Positions 22,569-30,036 of a stretch of 32,046 bases of DNA are shown piece by piece (position 1 is the first letter of the stretch; each line of letters begins with the position of its first letter). Position numbers and translations under genes: made by a program. The notes below the pieces were generated by a model, which made no database searches, was not told the DNA's origin, and was given only the letters and a program-made list of their open reading frames with translations. Origin of the DNA: an uncultured bacterium (GTDB lineage: Bacteria; Patescibacteriota; Minisyncoccia; Phycocordibacterales; CAIZLB01); assembly GCA_903952785.1 (NCBI GenBank), contig CAJBHC010000064.1, forward strand, positions 1 through 32,046, given 5' to 3'.

Positions 22569-22621
22569 AGAGTATCACGCGGAAGTTGTGTCGTCAACGC
22601 CTGAAACTTGAATTCTAACCT
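22569..22621 (-). promoter_or_regulatory. TTGAC-type promoter with upstream GAATTCAAG box (gene 21710-22462)
   Basis: On the minus strand: TTGACG (22592-22597), 17-base spacer, TACTCT (22569-22574). Nine bases upstream of the -35 lies the 15-base box (22607-22621), identical to 7294-7308. Confidence 0.7.
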
Positions 22622-22674
22622 GAATCATCTCCTCCCTCAGTTTTACAAACCAAATGTACAAACCAAATGAACGA

Positions 22675-22790
22675 AAAATCTCCCTGCCATGAAAGACTTG
22701 CGAACTGCAGTGAGCAGATGATTTCCGCTCCCCATAAGGAAATCACATTTTCAGCAGAAAATCTCCGTGCTTTCATGGCAGGGAGATTTT
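22675..22790. repeat. Structured repeat element, copy 2: 74-base core in the loop of a perfect 21-base inverted repeat
   Basis: The left arm 22675-22695 and right arm 22770-22790 are exact reverse complements. The core 22696-22769 is exactly as long as in copy 1 (74) and differs at six positions, four of them in one block near the right end. That block plus its neighbours (22758-22766, AAAATCTCC) repeats the first nine bases of the left arm (22675-22683). The arms share no sequence with copy 1. It lies between the promoter of the zincin gene and tRNA-Ala. Confidence 0.9.
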
Positions 22791-22804
22791 AAGTGAATCT
22801 GTGA

Positions 22805-22819
22805 ACCCGACAGGACTCG
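22805..22819 (-). repeat. 15-base copy of the tRNA-Ala 3' region
   Basis: ACCCGACAGGACTCG at 22805-22819 is identical to 22940-22954, the 3' acceptor strand and T-arm of tRNA-Ala. The rest of the tRNA is not repeated. This may be an old attachment-site copy or a partial duplication. Confidence 0.6.
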
Positions 22820-22905
22820 TCCCTTACAGGGACTGTACAGGTTTCGTATCGTGCTCGCCGTCCAAATACAGACGGCTCCGCGCGATAAACTCCACCTTGA
22901 AAACA

Positions 22906-22925
22906 AAAACCGCCGAAGCGGTTTT
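22906..22925 (-). terminator. Terminator after tRNA-Ala
   Basis: AAAACCGC (22906-22913) pairs with GCGGTTTT (22918-22925), loop CGAA; T-rich on both strands. It lies 11 bases past the tRNA 3' end. Confidence 0.85.
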
Positions 22926-22936
22926 GTTTTCTACGG

Positions 22937-23009
22937 TGGACCCGACAGGACTCGAACCTGCCACCCCCTCAGTGCAAGTGAGGTGCTCTACCAGATGAGC
23001 TACGGGCCC
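22937..23009 (-). tRNA. tRNA-Ala, anticodon TGC
   Basis: 73 bases that fold as a full cloverleaf on the minus strand: acceptor GGGCCCG with CGGGTCC, D-stem GCTC/GAGC, anticodon stem CCTCA/TGAGG around CTTGCAC, T-arm GCAGG-TTCGAGT-CCTGT, discriminator A. The G3-U70 pair, the identity mark for AlaRS, is present. CCA is not encoded. A terminator hairpin follows, and a 15-base copy of its 3' region lies 120 bases further on. Confidence 0.95.
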
Positions 23010-23043
23010 GTTTGTTTATTTAATTGTTGAAAGCATTATAGCT

Positions 23044-24066
23044 TTATTTCTTTCCCATTGCAAGCTTCAAAATATGGCCAAGAAACTCGTGAGCTTTTAC
23101 CCCAACAGAGCTAAGGGATTTAAAGATTGTAGCTTCTTCTTGTAAACTTGGTTGGGTATTTACCTCTAATAAATAGACCCCCCGCTTTGGATGTATCAAA
23201 AAATCAAAGGTTCCATAATGCCTTAAATTAAAACTCTCCTTAATACTCCTTACTGCATTCTCTATTATCCCCTTCTCTTCATCCGTGATCATCGCCGGCG
23301 CTTCATAATCATAAATTCCAGAATTTTTAGATGACCAATCAAAATGCCCACTACTAGCACTTGCACCTACCCCGCTTTTTCCATGATGCTTAACCTGAAC
23401 TGGCACAGTATTATACAAATCTTGTCCCCTAAAGTCTTCTATAAAACCAGAAATAATTTCCTTCCCTGTTAAATATTCTTCAACTACAATTTCTTCACTA
23501 AAACCTCTAGAATGCTCTAGCGCATCTATCAATTCATGAAAGTTATGTGCTACAGAAATTCCAAGAGATGATCCGGAACTTCTCGGCTTTACAATAACTG
23601 GCATTGGAAAACTTTTAAATAATTCATGTGCGATAGGCTCCACATCATCGTCTAATTTTATTTTTATCTCCTTGAAATATGGAGATTTGATTCCAAGATT
23701 TTTGAAATGTTCTTTTGCCAAAGCTTTATTCAGCGCCATTGCAGAACCTAGTGCTTTTGTTCCAGTATATGGTTTTGCAAAAGAATCCAATATTCCCTGA
23801 ACTCTTCCATCACCACCGTACGCTCCATGCATTGCGTTAAATAGAACATCTACCCTGCTAACTGCCTCCTCAGGCGTCACAGGCGCACCAGAAATGTGCC
23901 AAACACTGTCTCTATCCACAAAGATATCAACCGGTTCATACTCTTCGCATAATGGCTCTTTTTTTAATAAACTCAAAATGTGTTTTCCGGTAGTTAGGGA
24001 TATATCATATTCTTGAGAAGGTCCACCCCTCAAAACTCCTACTTTAGTTTTTGCTCTATATAACAT
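23044..24066 (-). CDS. ddl: D-alanine--D-alanine ligase
   Basis: 340 aa, within the usual range. An ATP-grasp enzyme that makes D-Ala-D-Ala for the peptidoglycan stem peptide. Visible: VGVLRGGPSQEYDISL at the N-terminus, NAMHGAYGGDGRVQGILD, VIVKPRSSGSSLGIS (ATP-grasp loop), VEEYLTGKE, and the metal-binding EVNTQPSL near the C-terminus. With murG and the M23 gene it shows the cell builds its own wall. A TGC-TATAAT box ends 6 bases before the ATG, so the mRNA is predicted leaderless. uvrC ends 44 bases upstream on the same strand. TAA stop. Confidence 0.93.
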   Translation of the reverse strand: MLYRAKTKVGVLRGGPSQEYDISLTTGKHILSLLKKEPLCEEYEPVDIFVDRDSVWHISGAPVTPEEAVSRVDVLFNAMHGAYGGDGRVQGILDSFAKPYTGTKALGSAMALNKALAKEHFKNLGIKSPYFKEIKIKLDDDVEPIAHELFKSFPMPVIVKPRSSGSSLGISVAHNFHELIDALEHSRGFSEEIVVEEYLTGKEIISGFIEDFRGQDLYNTVPVQVKHHGKSGVGASASSGHFDWSSKNSGIYDYEAPAMITDEEKGIIENAVRSIKESFNLRHYGTFDFLIHPKRGVYLLEVNTQPSLQEEATIFKSLSSVGVKAHEFLGHILKLAMGKK

Positions 24067-24072
24067 GCTTGA

Positions 24073-24081
24073 ATTATAGCA
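24073..24081 (-). promoter_or_regulatory. Extended -10 of ddl
   Basis: On the minus strand TGC-TATAAT, ending 6 bases before the ddl ATG; no room for a Shine-Dalgarno sequence. Confidence 0.75.
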
Positions 24082-24110
24082 CGACGAAAAATATATTTAT
24101 CCACAATGTA

Positions 24111-25454
24111 TTAAATAAAATCTTTTGCCCTTCTATTCTTATGAAAAGCGATAGCAAATCTATGCGCTTCTGCGTTAATTTTTATGATTTGTTCTTTGTA
24201 TCTTACGTCTAATCCTTTCCAAGCCTTCTTATTGAAAAATAGAATGTCTTTGGGTTTATGATGAATATCTTTTACAACACCACAAAAAAGCATATCTTGG
24301 TTCGGAGTATTATCCACACTTTCAACTCCAGAAGATTTACTCCACGCCTCACGTGCCCTTTTAAGCTGTATCTCATTTCCATCAAGAACTACAATATCAG
24401 GTCTTCCCCACTCATGGTGCTCAATTCTTCTGTTGATCATCTCTTCCAATGCTCCAGGGTCGTTTGCTTTATCGAAATTGTTTATGATAAATTTTCTATA
24501 TTGGTCGCTTTTTAGTTCTCCATTTTCCATCACCACCATTGCACCCACCATGTTTTTTCCAGACATGTGAGCGATATCATACGCCTCAATTCTTGTACCT
24601 CTAATTTTACCAACCTCAGTTTCATCAATCTCTTCCGGTATATTCTTGATCAAAGAAACATCTTGAATATGATTTAATGCAAAAATAGTTTTTTTGATTT
24701 TGTTAGCCTTTTCAAATTCCTTCTCTTTTGCAAATCCCGCCATTTGTTTTTTCAGACTATTTAGAAGTGCTGGCTTTTTACCTTCGAAAAACATTTTAAT
24801 ATTTTTTATCTGCACTCCGTAATCTTTTTTTGAAATTTCACCGGTGCACACCCCAGGACATAGGCCAATCATTCTATTAAAGCATGGTCTAGGGTTAATA
24901 TTTGTCACTTCCGTCACGGAACCCTGCCCTGTTTTTGAAACAAAAGGTATACATTTATCTCTGAAAGGAAATATCTTTCTAACTAACTTTAAGGCCTCTT
25001 TTAATTCTCCACCATGCGGATATGGTCCGAAGACGTCTTTGTATAGGTTCTGCTGGTTTGAATCTTGATTCGATTGTTCCAAAAGCCTTCCACGAACAAC
25101 AAGAACCTTGGGGTATTCCTCATCAGTTATTACAACGTAATTGTAACTTTTATTATCCTTATCCTTAGTATTGTACTTAGGTTGATTTTTCTTAATTAAA
25201 TGAGCTTCCAAAATCAAGGCCTCTAGAACTGAGTCTGTAGTCTGAAATTCAACCTTATCCGCGAGCGTAACCATATCAACCAAAAGACGCCCTCTGGTCT
25301 TAATAAGATCATTGGAAAAATAGCTACGAACACGCTGTTTCAAGCTTGTTGCCTTTCCAACGTAAAGCAGGTCTTTCCCACATTTAAAAATATATACGCC
25401 AGGTGCATCTGGTAGTTTTGGAATAAATAATGATTCAAGTTCCTGCTTGTTCAT
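24111..25454 (-). CDS. uvrC: UvrC-like excinuclease subunit, short form without a C-terminal HhH region
   Basis: 447 aa against about 600 in most bacteria. UvrC makes both cuts beside a DNA lesion in nucleotide excision repair. Domains in order: GIY-YIG nuclease (GVYIF, LLYVGKATSLKQRV, about 18-45), Cys-rich segment (RPCFNRMIGLCPGVCTG), UVR motif for UvrB contact (MAGFAKEKEFEKANKIKKTI, about 235-255), then the RNase H-like half (EAYDIAHMSG, VVLDGNEIQL, AEAHRFAIAFH). The usual C-terminal helix-hairpin-helix pair is absent: the protein ends 12 residues past the last His. TGA-TAGACT ends 9 bases before the ATG. TAA stop. Confidence 0.9.
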   Translation of the reverse strand: MNKQELESLFIPKLPDAPGVYIFKCGKDLLYVGKATSLKQRVRSYFSNDLIKTRGRLLVDMVTLADKVEFQTTDSVLEALILEAHLIKKNQPKYNTKDKDNKSYNYVVITDEEYPKVLVVRGRLLEQSNQDSNQQNLYKDVFGPYPHGGELKEALKLVRKIFPFRDKCIPFVSKTGQGSVTEVTNINPRPCFNRMIGLCPGVCTGEISKKDYGVQIKNIKMFFEGKKPALLNSLKKQMAGFAKEKEFEKANKIKKTIFALNHIQDVSLIKNIPEEIDETEVGKIRGTRIEAYDIAHMSGKNMVGAMVVMENGELKSDQYRKFIINNFDKANDPGALEEMINRRIEHHEWGRPDIVVLDGNEIQLKRAREAWSKSSGVESVDNTPNQDMLFCGVVKDIHHKPKDILFFNKKAWKGLDVRYKEQIIKINAEAHRFAIAFHKNRRAKDFI

Positions 25455-25463
25455 GATGTGAAG

Positions 25464-25472
25464 AGTCTATCA
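25464..25472 (-). promoter_or_regulatory. Extended -10 of uvrC
   Basis: On the minus strand TGA-TAGACT, ending 9 bases before the ATG. Confidence 0.55.
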
Positions 25473-25559
25473 TTTATTTTGAACTTTGTGGAGAAAACCA
25501 TTTTATAAATCAACTATATTGATGAAGGTACTTTTCAAAAATAGATATATAAAGACAGC

Positions 25560-25595
25560 AAAACATATCACAATTTTCTCGTTGTGATGTGTTTT
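25560..25595 (-). terminator. Terminator after the large secreted protein gene
   Basis: A 14-bp stem (25560-25573 with 25582-25595) with one mismatch, A-run and T-run at the two ends. It lies 170 bases past the stop at 25765; the stretch between (25596-25764) holds no gene I can support. Confidence 0.7.
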
Positions 25596-25764
25596 TATCT
25601 TTTAACACCCCCGAAAGTTACCCACCTTGACGCCTATTTACTATTCGCCCGTGCTCGCTCTGCAAAATGGAGTTTTAAGATGATGGCCCAACTGTCTTTG
25701 TGACATAATCTTTTAGAACTATAAGCTACCAGCCTAACAACTAATTTGTAGTCAACAATTAATA

Positions 25765-27561
25765 TTAAGATAGGGCTTCCAGTATCTTAGTCCACCAACT
25801 TTTTGATTTCTCTGGAACCTCTTTTTTAGCAGTCAAGTCAGGACCAAAAATATCTATAACTTCATTAAAGGATAACCCAGGAATAGTTACTGTTGCCTCT
25901 CGATCATTAAAATACTTTACCTTTATGGCAATACTACCAAAACCAATAAATTTAGCCAAATAGTTTTCCGTCGCAGTTGTATCGTACTCGTACACCTTAC
26001 CATATGAGCTTAGGTATGATTTCGTCTCAACCAAACAGTCACGTTTATTACGACTACTATCATTTATACTCAATTCATACCAACGTGATGCATTCATAAA
26101 GACTTCTTCATGGTTTAATTCTGTAATTCTTTTCAAATCTCCTGATACTATAAACTTGTCATACAAATCTAAATAATATTTTTGTTCTTTTGTTGGAGTC
26201 ATCTGTCCAAATCCTTGCGCGCTCCAGACTGCCATTGGAATATCATCTGAACTACCCACAAAGAAAACGGGTGTAAGTTCAAACTTATAATTAATACCTT
26301 CGTATCCAAAACCATCAAAGCCTTGACCATATTTTTTAGAAGCGTATAACTTCGGCTTCGGCACCGGCTCGTACAAATCCGGACAGGCGTTTGGATACGG
26401 CCCACTCCCGCTCGCCCCTGTTCCACTCGCTCCCGCTGGTGTCGTAGTTGCCGCCACCTTCGCCCCAGCTCTCTCTCCCCAGAACATATAACCAAAGAAG
26501 TCAGAGATTGCGGTCCAGATGCCACCAAACCAGTTACCAATAGAGTTAATAACACTCGCCTTCTGTGTTGGTGGTTGTTGTTGAACTATAGGAGGAGTGT
26601 TTGCTGGTACTGCTGGTGTTGTGGTGCCATAGAGAGAACCAAACAAAGTAACTGAAGATTGTATTAAATCTCTATTACCAGCAGAATACATTTCTGCAAA
26701 TCTTGTCTTATTAGCATTGAATGTATTTACATACTCTTGTAATGATCTAAATGCAAGGTGACCCACTCTCTTGTCTGTCACATTGTTTGTCAATCCAAAG
26801 AAAAGAAATATGTTAGGCATACTTAGTACTGCTGAAGGAGCCTGTGGTGCAACTCTTGATCTTGGTGTGACAACAGTTGTGTTTGTTTTGAATGTAATTT
26901 GTGCAAGGGTGCGTAGATTAGCTGAAGACGGTGTAGCATCAACAAACTTATCAGCTGTAACCGCCGCATTTAACTTACTCACCAAGTTCTTGTTCACGTT
27001 ATTGAGGAGTGTAGCATAGTCAGTGAACTTCTTGTTTACATATGCGTCTCTTACTGATGCATAGGTTAGAGCTACTATGTCTATTCCATAGTATGTCTTC
27101 TTGTATACATTAGGCTTCCTTGTATTGTCTGCATTACATATATAAGTCTTCTCCTTGGCTTGTTTTAAACCTTCCACTTGGTATGTGGCAAAGGTTAGAG
27201 TTAGGTTGTTTATTGTATCAATGTAGCTATTACATGTTGTGGAGGGAGTGGTTTCTGTATTACACGACGCACTGTTATACATTGCTATCATATCCTTAAT
27301 TTGAGTAGTCAAGAGATATGTTATCTTTGTAGTATCAGATGCAATGTTTGCGTATGCAAAGCAGGAGTCAGGGAGCATGGAGACACCGAAGCCAGCAAAT
27401 GGAGTTATGTAGTCTCTTCCTGAGGCTCCGATGATGTATGCGGAGGAAGTTGCAAAGGATTGAGGTGATGGAGGAGTTTGTGCTTCCGTGTGGTTAGTAA
27501 AAGATACAGTAGTTAGAATAGCAAGAGTAGCTATTAGTAACTTGATCGTTAATCTGTTCAT
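25765..27561 (-). CDS. Large secreted protein of unknown function (598 aa)
   Basis: Signal peptide MNRLTIKLLIATLAILTTVS, cleaved near TEA-Q. The N-terminal half (about 45-300) is helical with four Cys in SCF, SCN, TCN and ICN contexts; a Pro/Thr/Gln linker (about 315-335); a Trp/Phe-rich amphipathic or membrane-touching segment (GNWFGGIWTAISDFFGYMFW); a Gly/Ser/Ala linker; and a C-terminal domain with Asn/Tyr-rich text ending KSWWTKILEAL. No family recognised. The two-domain plan with linkers suggests an extracytoplasmic wall or surface protein of Patescibacteria. Composition is close to the core genes. The promoter region holds a 15-bp palindrome. TAA stop. Confidence 0.75.
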   Translation of the reverse strand: MNRLTIKLLIATLAILTTVSFTNHTEAQTPPSPQSFATSSAYIIGASGRDYITPFAGFGVSMLPDSCFAYANIASDTTKITYLLTTQIKDMIAMYNSASCNTETTPSTTCNSYIDTINNLTLTFATYQVEGLKQAKEKTYICNADNTRKPNVYKKTYYGIDIVALTYASVRDAYVNKKFTDYATLLNNVNKNLVSKLNAAVTADKFVDATPSSANLRTLAQITFKTNTTVVTPRSRVAPQAPSAVLSMPNIFLFFGLTNNVTDKRVGHLAFRSLQEYVNTFNANKTRFAEMYSAGNRDLIQSSVTLFGSLYGTTTPAVPANTPPIVQQQPPTQKASVINSIGNWFGGIWTAISDFFGYMFWGERAGAKVAATTTPAGASGTGASGSGPYPNACPDLYEPVPKPKLYASKKYGQGFDGFGYEGINYKFELTPVFFVGSSDDIPMAVWSAQGFGQMTPTKEQKYYLDLYDKFIVSGDLKRITELNHEEVFMNASRWYELSINDSSRNKRDCLVETKSYLSSYGKVYEYDTTATENYLAKFIGFGSIAIKVKYFNDREATVTIPGLSFNEVIDIFGPDLTAKKEVPEKSKSWWTKILEALS

Positions 27562-27581
27562 AATTTATTTATTTGTTTATT

Positions 27582-27617
27582 AAAATTAAACCACTCTTTA
27601 GGGAGTGGTTTAATTTT
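27582..27617 (-). promoter_or_regulatory. 15-bp palindrome overlapping the promoter of the large secreted protein
   Basis: A perfect 15-bp inverted repeat (27582-27596 with 27603-27617, 6-base loop). On the minus strand its first arm overlaps TGC-TAAAAT (27613-27621), a likely extended -10. It could be an operator, a 5' hairpin of a longer transcript, or a terminator of an unseen gene. Confidence 0.5.
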
Positions 27618-27745
27618 AGCACAGTATATAGTTTTGGGGATGGGATGGGTTGGGGATAACTATTGTGCACTAAGCACTTGGATTTATTGTAAATAGATAA
27701 TGTGGCAAGTATAAATAATAATTGTTGGATTGATTTTCAATTAAT

Positions 27746-27754
27746 TGCTATAAT
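27746..27754 (+). promoter_or_regulatory. Extended -10 of the His-rich membrane protein
   Basis: TGC-TATAAT, ending 7 bases before the ATG at 27762. Confidence 0.75.
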
Positions 27755-27761
27755 TTATTAC

Positions 27762-28340
27762 ATGAACACAATTATTACTCTGACGACAATTCAGCTCGTT
27801 GCGATTGCGCTTGGTGCAGCGGGAGCACTTATAATAGATTTGTTTTTTATTACATCCTTAAGCCACAGTAAATTAAGACCTCATGAAATCCTTATGGTTA
27901 GAAGATTAAGTCTGCTAAGTATAGTATCAGCATGTTTTGCGATTTTCATTCAAACCCTAATATTATTTTCTATTCAAGCCTCAATTCTTGAAAATTTTAT
28001 TTCATTTTCATTTATAACAATCGTCTTTACCATCGCTGCACTAATTTGCTCCATCACATTAAGAAAGATTCACATCCCTGCACTACTCCGACACCAAAAA
28101 GATCACGCCCACCTATCAGATCACCACCTTCATCACGGAGAGGAAATTGTTTTAATCTCTACCATCTCAACTGTCTCGTGGATTATTGTTTTAATAGTTT
28201 ACGCGGTTGCACAAGATGGCAATTACAGCGGTCCATATCCCTTCATTATCGGTTACATAATATTTGTAGTGATTATGTCAGTCTTGACAAAGATGATTAA
28301 AAGACACCTGTTGGATTCTAGAAAACATAAGAAGAACTAA
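27762..28340 (+). CDS. Polytopic membrane protein with a His-rich loop (192 aa)
   Basis: Five or six hydrophobic spans (first: LVAIALGAAGALIIDLFFI). Between the third and fourth lies HQKDHAHLSDHHLHHGEE, with seven His and several acidic residues in 18, which could bind a transition metal. A possible relation to heme- or metal-linked DUF2214-type proteins is only a recollection. The ORF stays open to 27702, but the extended -10 lies inside that extension and ends 7 bases before the ATG at 27762, so the shorter start is chosen. A short hairpin follows at 28376-28398. AT-rich, like the core genes. TAA stop. Confidence 0.7.
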   Translation: MNTIITLTTIQLVAIALGAAGALIIDLFFITSLSHSKLRPHEILMVRRLSLLSIVSACFAIFIQTLILFSIQASILENFISFSFITIVFTIAALICSITLRKIHIPALLRHQKDHAHLSDHHLHHGEEIVLISTISTVSWIIVLIVYAVAQDGNYSGPYPFIIGYIIFVVIMSVLTKMIKRHLLDSRKHKKN

Positions 28341-28375
28341 TCCGCTGTTATTGTTAGGCTTTATATTTGGGCAAA

Positions 28376-28398
28376 AAAGATGCTCCAAAAACATCTTT
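28376..28398 (+). terminator. Hairpin after the His-rich membrane protein gene
   Basis: AAAGATG (28376-28382) pairs with CATCTTT (28392-28398), followed by GTTAT. A weak terminator. Confidence 0.55.
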
Positions 28399-28478
28399 GT
28401 TATACACAGCTTGTGAACAGCTTTTGCTCTGTTTTGGGCTTTTTCCTGTCAAAACTTATTTTTAATTTTGTATGTGTA

Positions 28479-28487
28479 TGTTAAAAT
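28479..28487 (+). promoter_or_regulatory. Extended -10 of dnaB
   Basis: TGT-TAAAAT, ending 9 bases before the dnaB ATG; no Shine-Dalgarno sequence. Confidence 0.6.
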
Positions 28488-28496
28488 TGGGACACT

Positions 28497-29939
28497 ATGG
28501 CAACAGACACAAACACATACAGCGGAACATATAAAAAGAGTGGTTATGGCTCCCAAAAGGTGGAGCCTTTTCACAACAGAAGAGAACTGCGTGTTCCGCC
28601 ACACAGCATTGAAGCTGAACAAGCCGTGCTTGGTTCTGTCATGCTTCGACAAGAAGCCATCATAGACATTTCAGATCTCATAAAAGCAGAATCATTTTAT
28701 AGTGAAAAACATAGAATGATTTTTCTAGCAATGCTTGAACTATCAAGCAAGCATGAACCAATTGATCTTCTCTCCGTTAGATCCAAAATTGAAGAGCAAG
28801 GTATACTTGACCAAATTGGTGGAGCGAGTTACTTAACAGAACTTGTCCACTCCGTTCCATCTTCTGCAAACATTGAGCACTATGCAGGACTTGTTAGAAA
28901 GAAGTTTATGATGAGAAACCTAATTGGAGCTTCTGAGTTTATTTCTCAGCTTGGTTTTGATGAACAAGGTGATTTGGATGAAATCCTAGACCTAGCGGAA
29001 AAGAAGGTCTTTGAACTTACAAACGTTGGAAATGCTAAAAAGTTTACAGATCTTAAGAGTGCCCTTGAAGATACCTGGAATCATATCGATAGACTTCACA
29101 ACGCTCCAGATGATCTTCGTGGTGTTCCAACGGGCTTTAAAGACTTGGATAATAAACTAGCAGGCCTTCAGAAATCGGACTTAATAATTCTTGCCGCTCG
29201 TCCATCCGTTGGAAAGACATCTTTTGCGTTAGACATCGCTCGTCATGCTGCTGTGGAGTGTAAGGTGCCAGTTTGCATCTTCTCACTGGAAATGAGTGCA
29301 CAACAGCTGGCACAAAGAATGCTCTCCGCGGCGTCTCGTGTTGATTCGTGGAAAATTAGAACTGCAAAGAATTTAAATGATAATGACTTTGAAATGCTTC
29401 AACTCGGTCTTGGAAAACTAAATGACGCGCCAATTTATATTGACGATCAGGCCGGGAACAATATCGTTAAAATGAGGAGTTTTGCAAGAAGAATAAAAGC
29501 TGAAAAGGGCTTGGGGCTTATCATTGTTGATTACTTACAACTTATGTCTCCGACTGCTGCCAAAGGATCAGATAACTTGGTCCAGCAAATTACAGAAATT
29601 TCTCGCTCCCTTAAGCACCTTGCGAGGGAGATGGATGTACCAGTTCTTGCCCTCTCACAGCTCTCTCGTGCGGTTGAGCAGCGTGGAGGAAAGCCAAGAC
29701 TGTCTGATCTTCGTGACTCTGGCTCTATTGAGCAGGACGCCGATGTTGTTATGTTCATTCACAGAGAAGATAGATATAAGGAACATAATGAACGAGACGG
29801 TATTGCTGAGATTCTAATTGAAAAGCATAGAAACGGTCCAACTGGAGTTATTAATCTTAAATTTGACGGTGAGCATACATCCTTCATCTCAATTGAGAAA
29901 AGTGACTTTGGGGATTTTGCTGATCATATGCAGGGATAA
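28497..29939 (+). CDS. dnaB: Replicative DNA helicase DnaB
   Basis: 480 aa, normal length. The ring helicase at the replication fork, binding primase with its N-terminal domain. A 30-residue Thr/Tyr/Gly/Lys-rich leader precedes the conserved LRVPPHSIEAEQAVLGSVM. Then Walker A AARPSVGKTSFAL (near residue 233), SLEMSAQQLAQRML, Walker B LIIVDYLQLM, LKHLAREMDVPVLALSQLSR and SGSIEQDADVVMFIHRED at the C-terminus. No intein. The extended -10 nine bases before the ATG supports this start. A short hairpin follows, and recR starts 97 bases on. TAA stop. Confidence 0.97.
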   Translation: MATDTNTYSGTYKKSGYGSQKVEPFHNRRELRVPPHSIEAEQAVLGSVMLRQEAIIDISDLIKAESFYSEKHRMIFLAMLELSSKHEPIDLLSVRSKIEEQGILDQIGGASYLTELVHSVPSSANIEHYAGLVRKKFMMRNLIGASEFISQLGFDEQGDLDEILDLAEKKVFELTNVGNAKKFTDLKSALEDTWNHIDRLHNAPDDLRGVPTGFKDLDNKLAGLQKSDLIILAARPSVGKTSFALDIARHAAVECKVPVCIFSLEMSAQQLAQRMLSAASRVDSWKIRTAKNLNDNDFEMLQLGLGKLNDAPIYIDDQAGNNIVKMRSFARRIKAEKGLGLIIVDYLQLMSPTAAKGSDNLVQQITEISRSLKHLAREMDVPVLALSQLSRAVEQRGGKPRLSDLRDSGSIEQDADVVMFIHREDRYKEHNERDGIAEILIEKHRNGPTGVINLKFDGEHTSFISIEKSDFGDFADHMQG

Positions 29940-29963
29940 GTGATTTTTAAGCGTAAAAATCAC
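29940..29963 (+). terminator. AT-rich hairpin after dnaB
   Basis: GTGATTTTTA (29940-29949) pairs with TAAAAATCAC (29954-29963), directly after the stop codon. There is no T-run after it, so it may protect the 3' end or only slow the polymerase. Confidence 0.5.
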
Positions 29964-30036
29964 ACCCAAATCGTCCGATTTGGTCAGCAGATTTTGGTGC
30001 AGAATTAAGTAAAATATTAATCAACAAACAAATAAA

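Noticed and set aside
22801..22998. Plus-strand ORF with GLEPATPSVQVRCSTR
   Set aside because: It is the antisense translation of tRNA-Ala and its partial copy, a known type of false protein.
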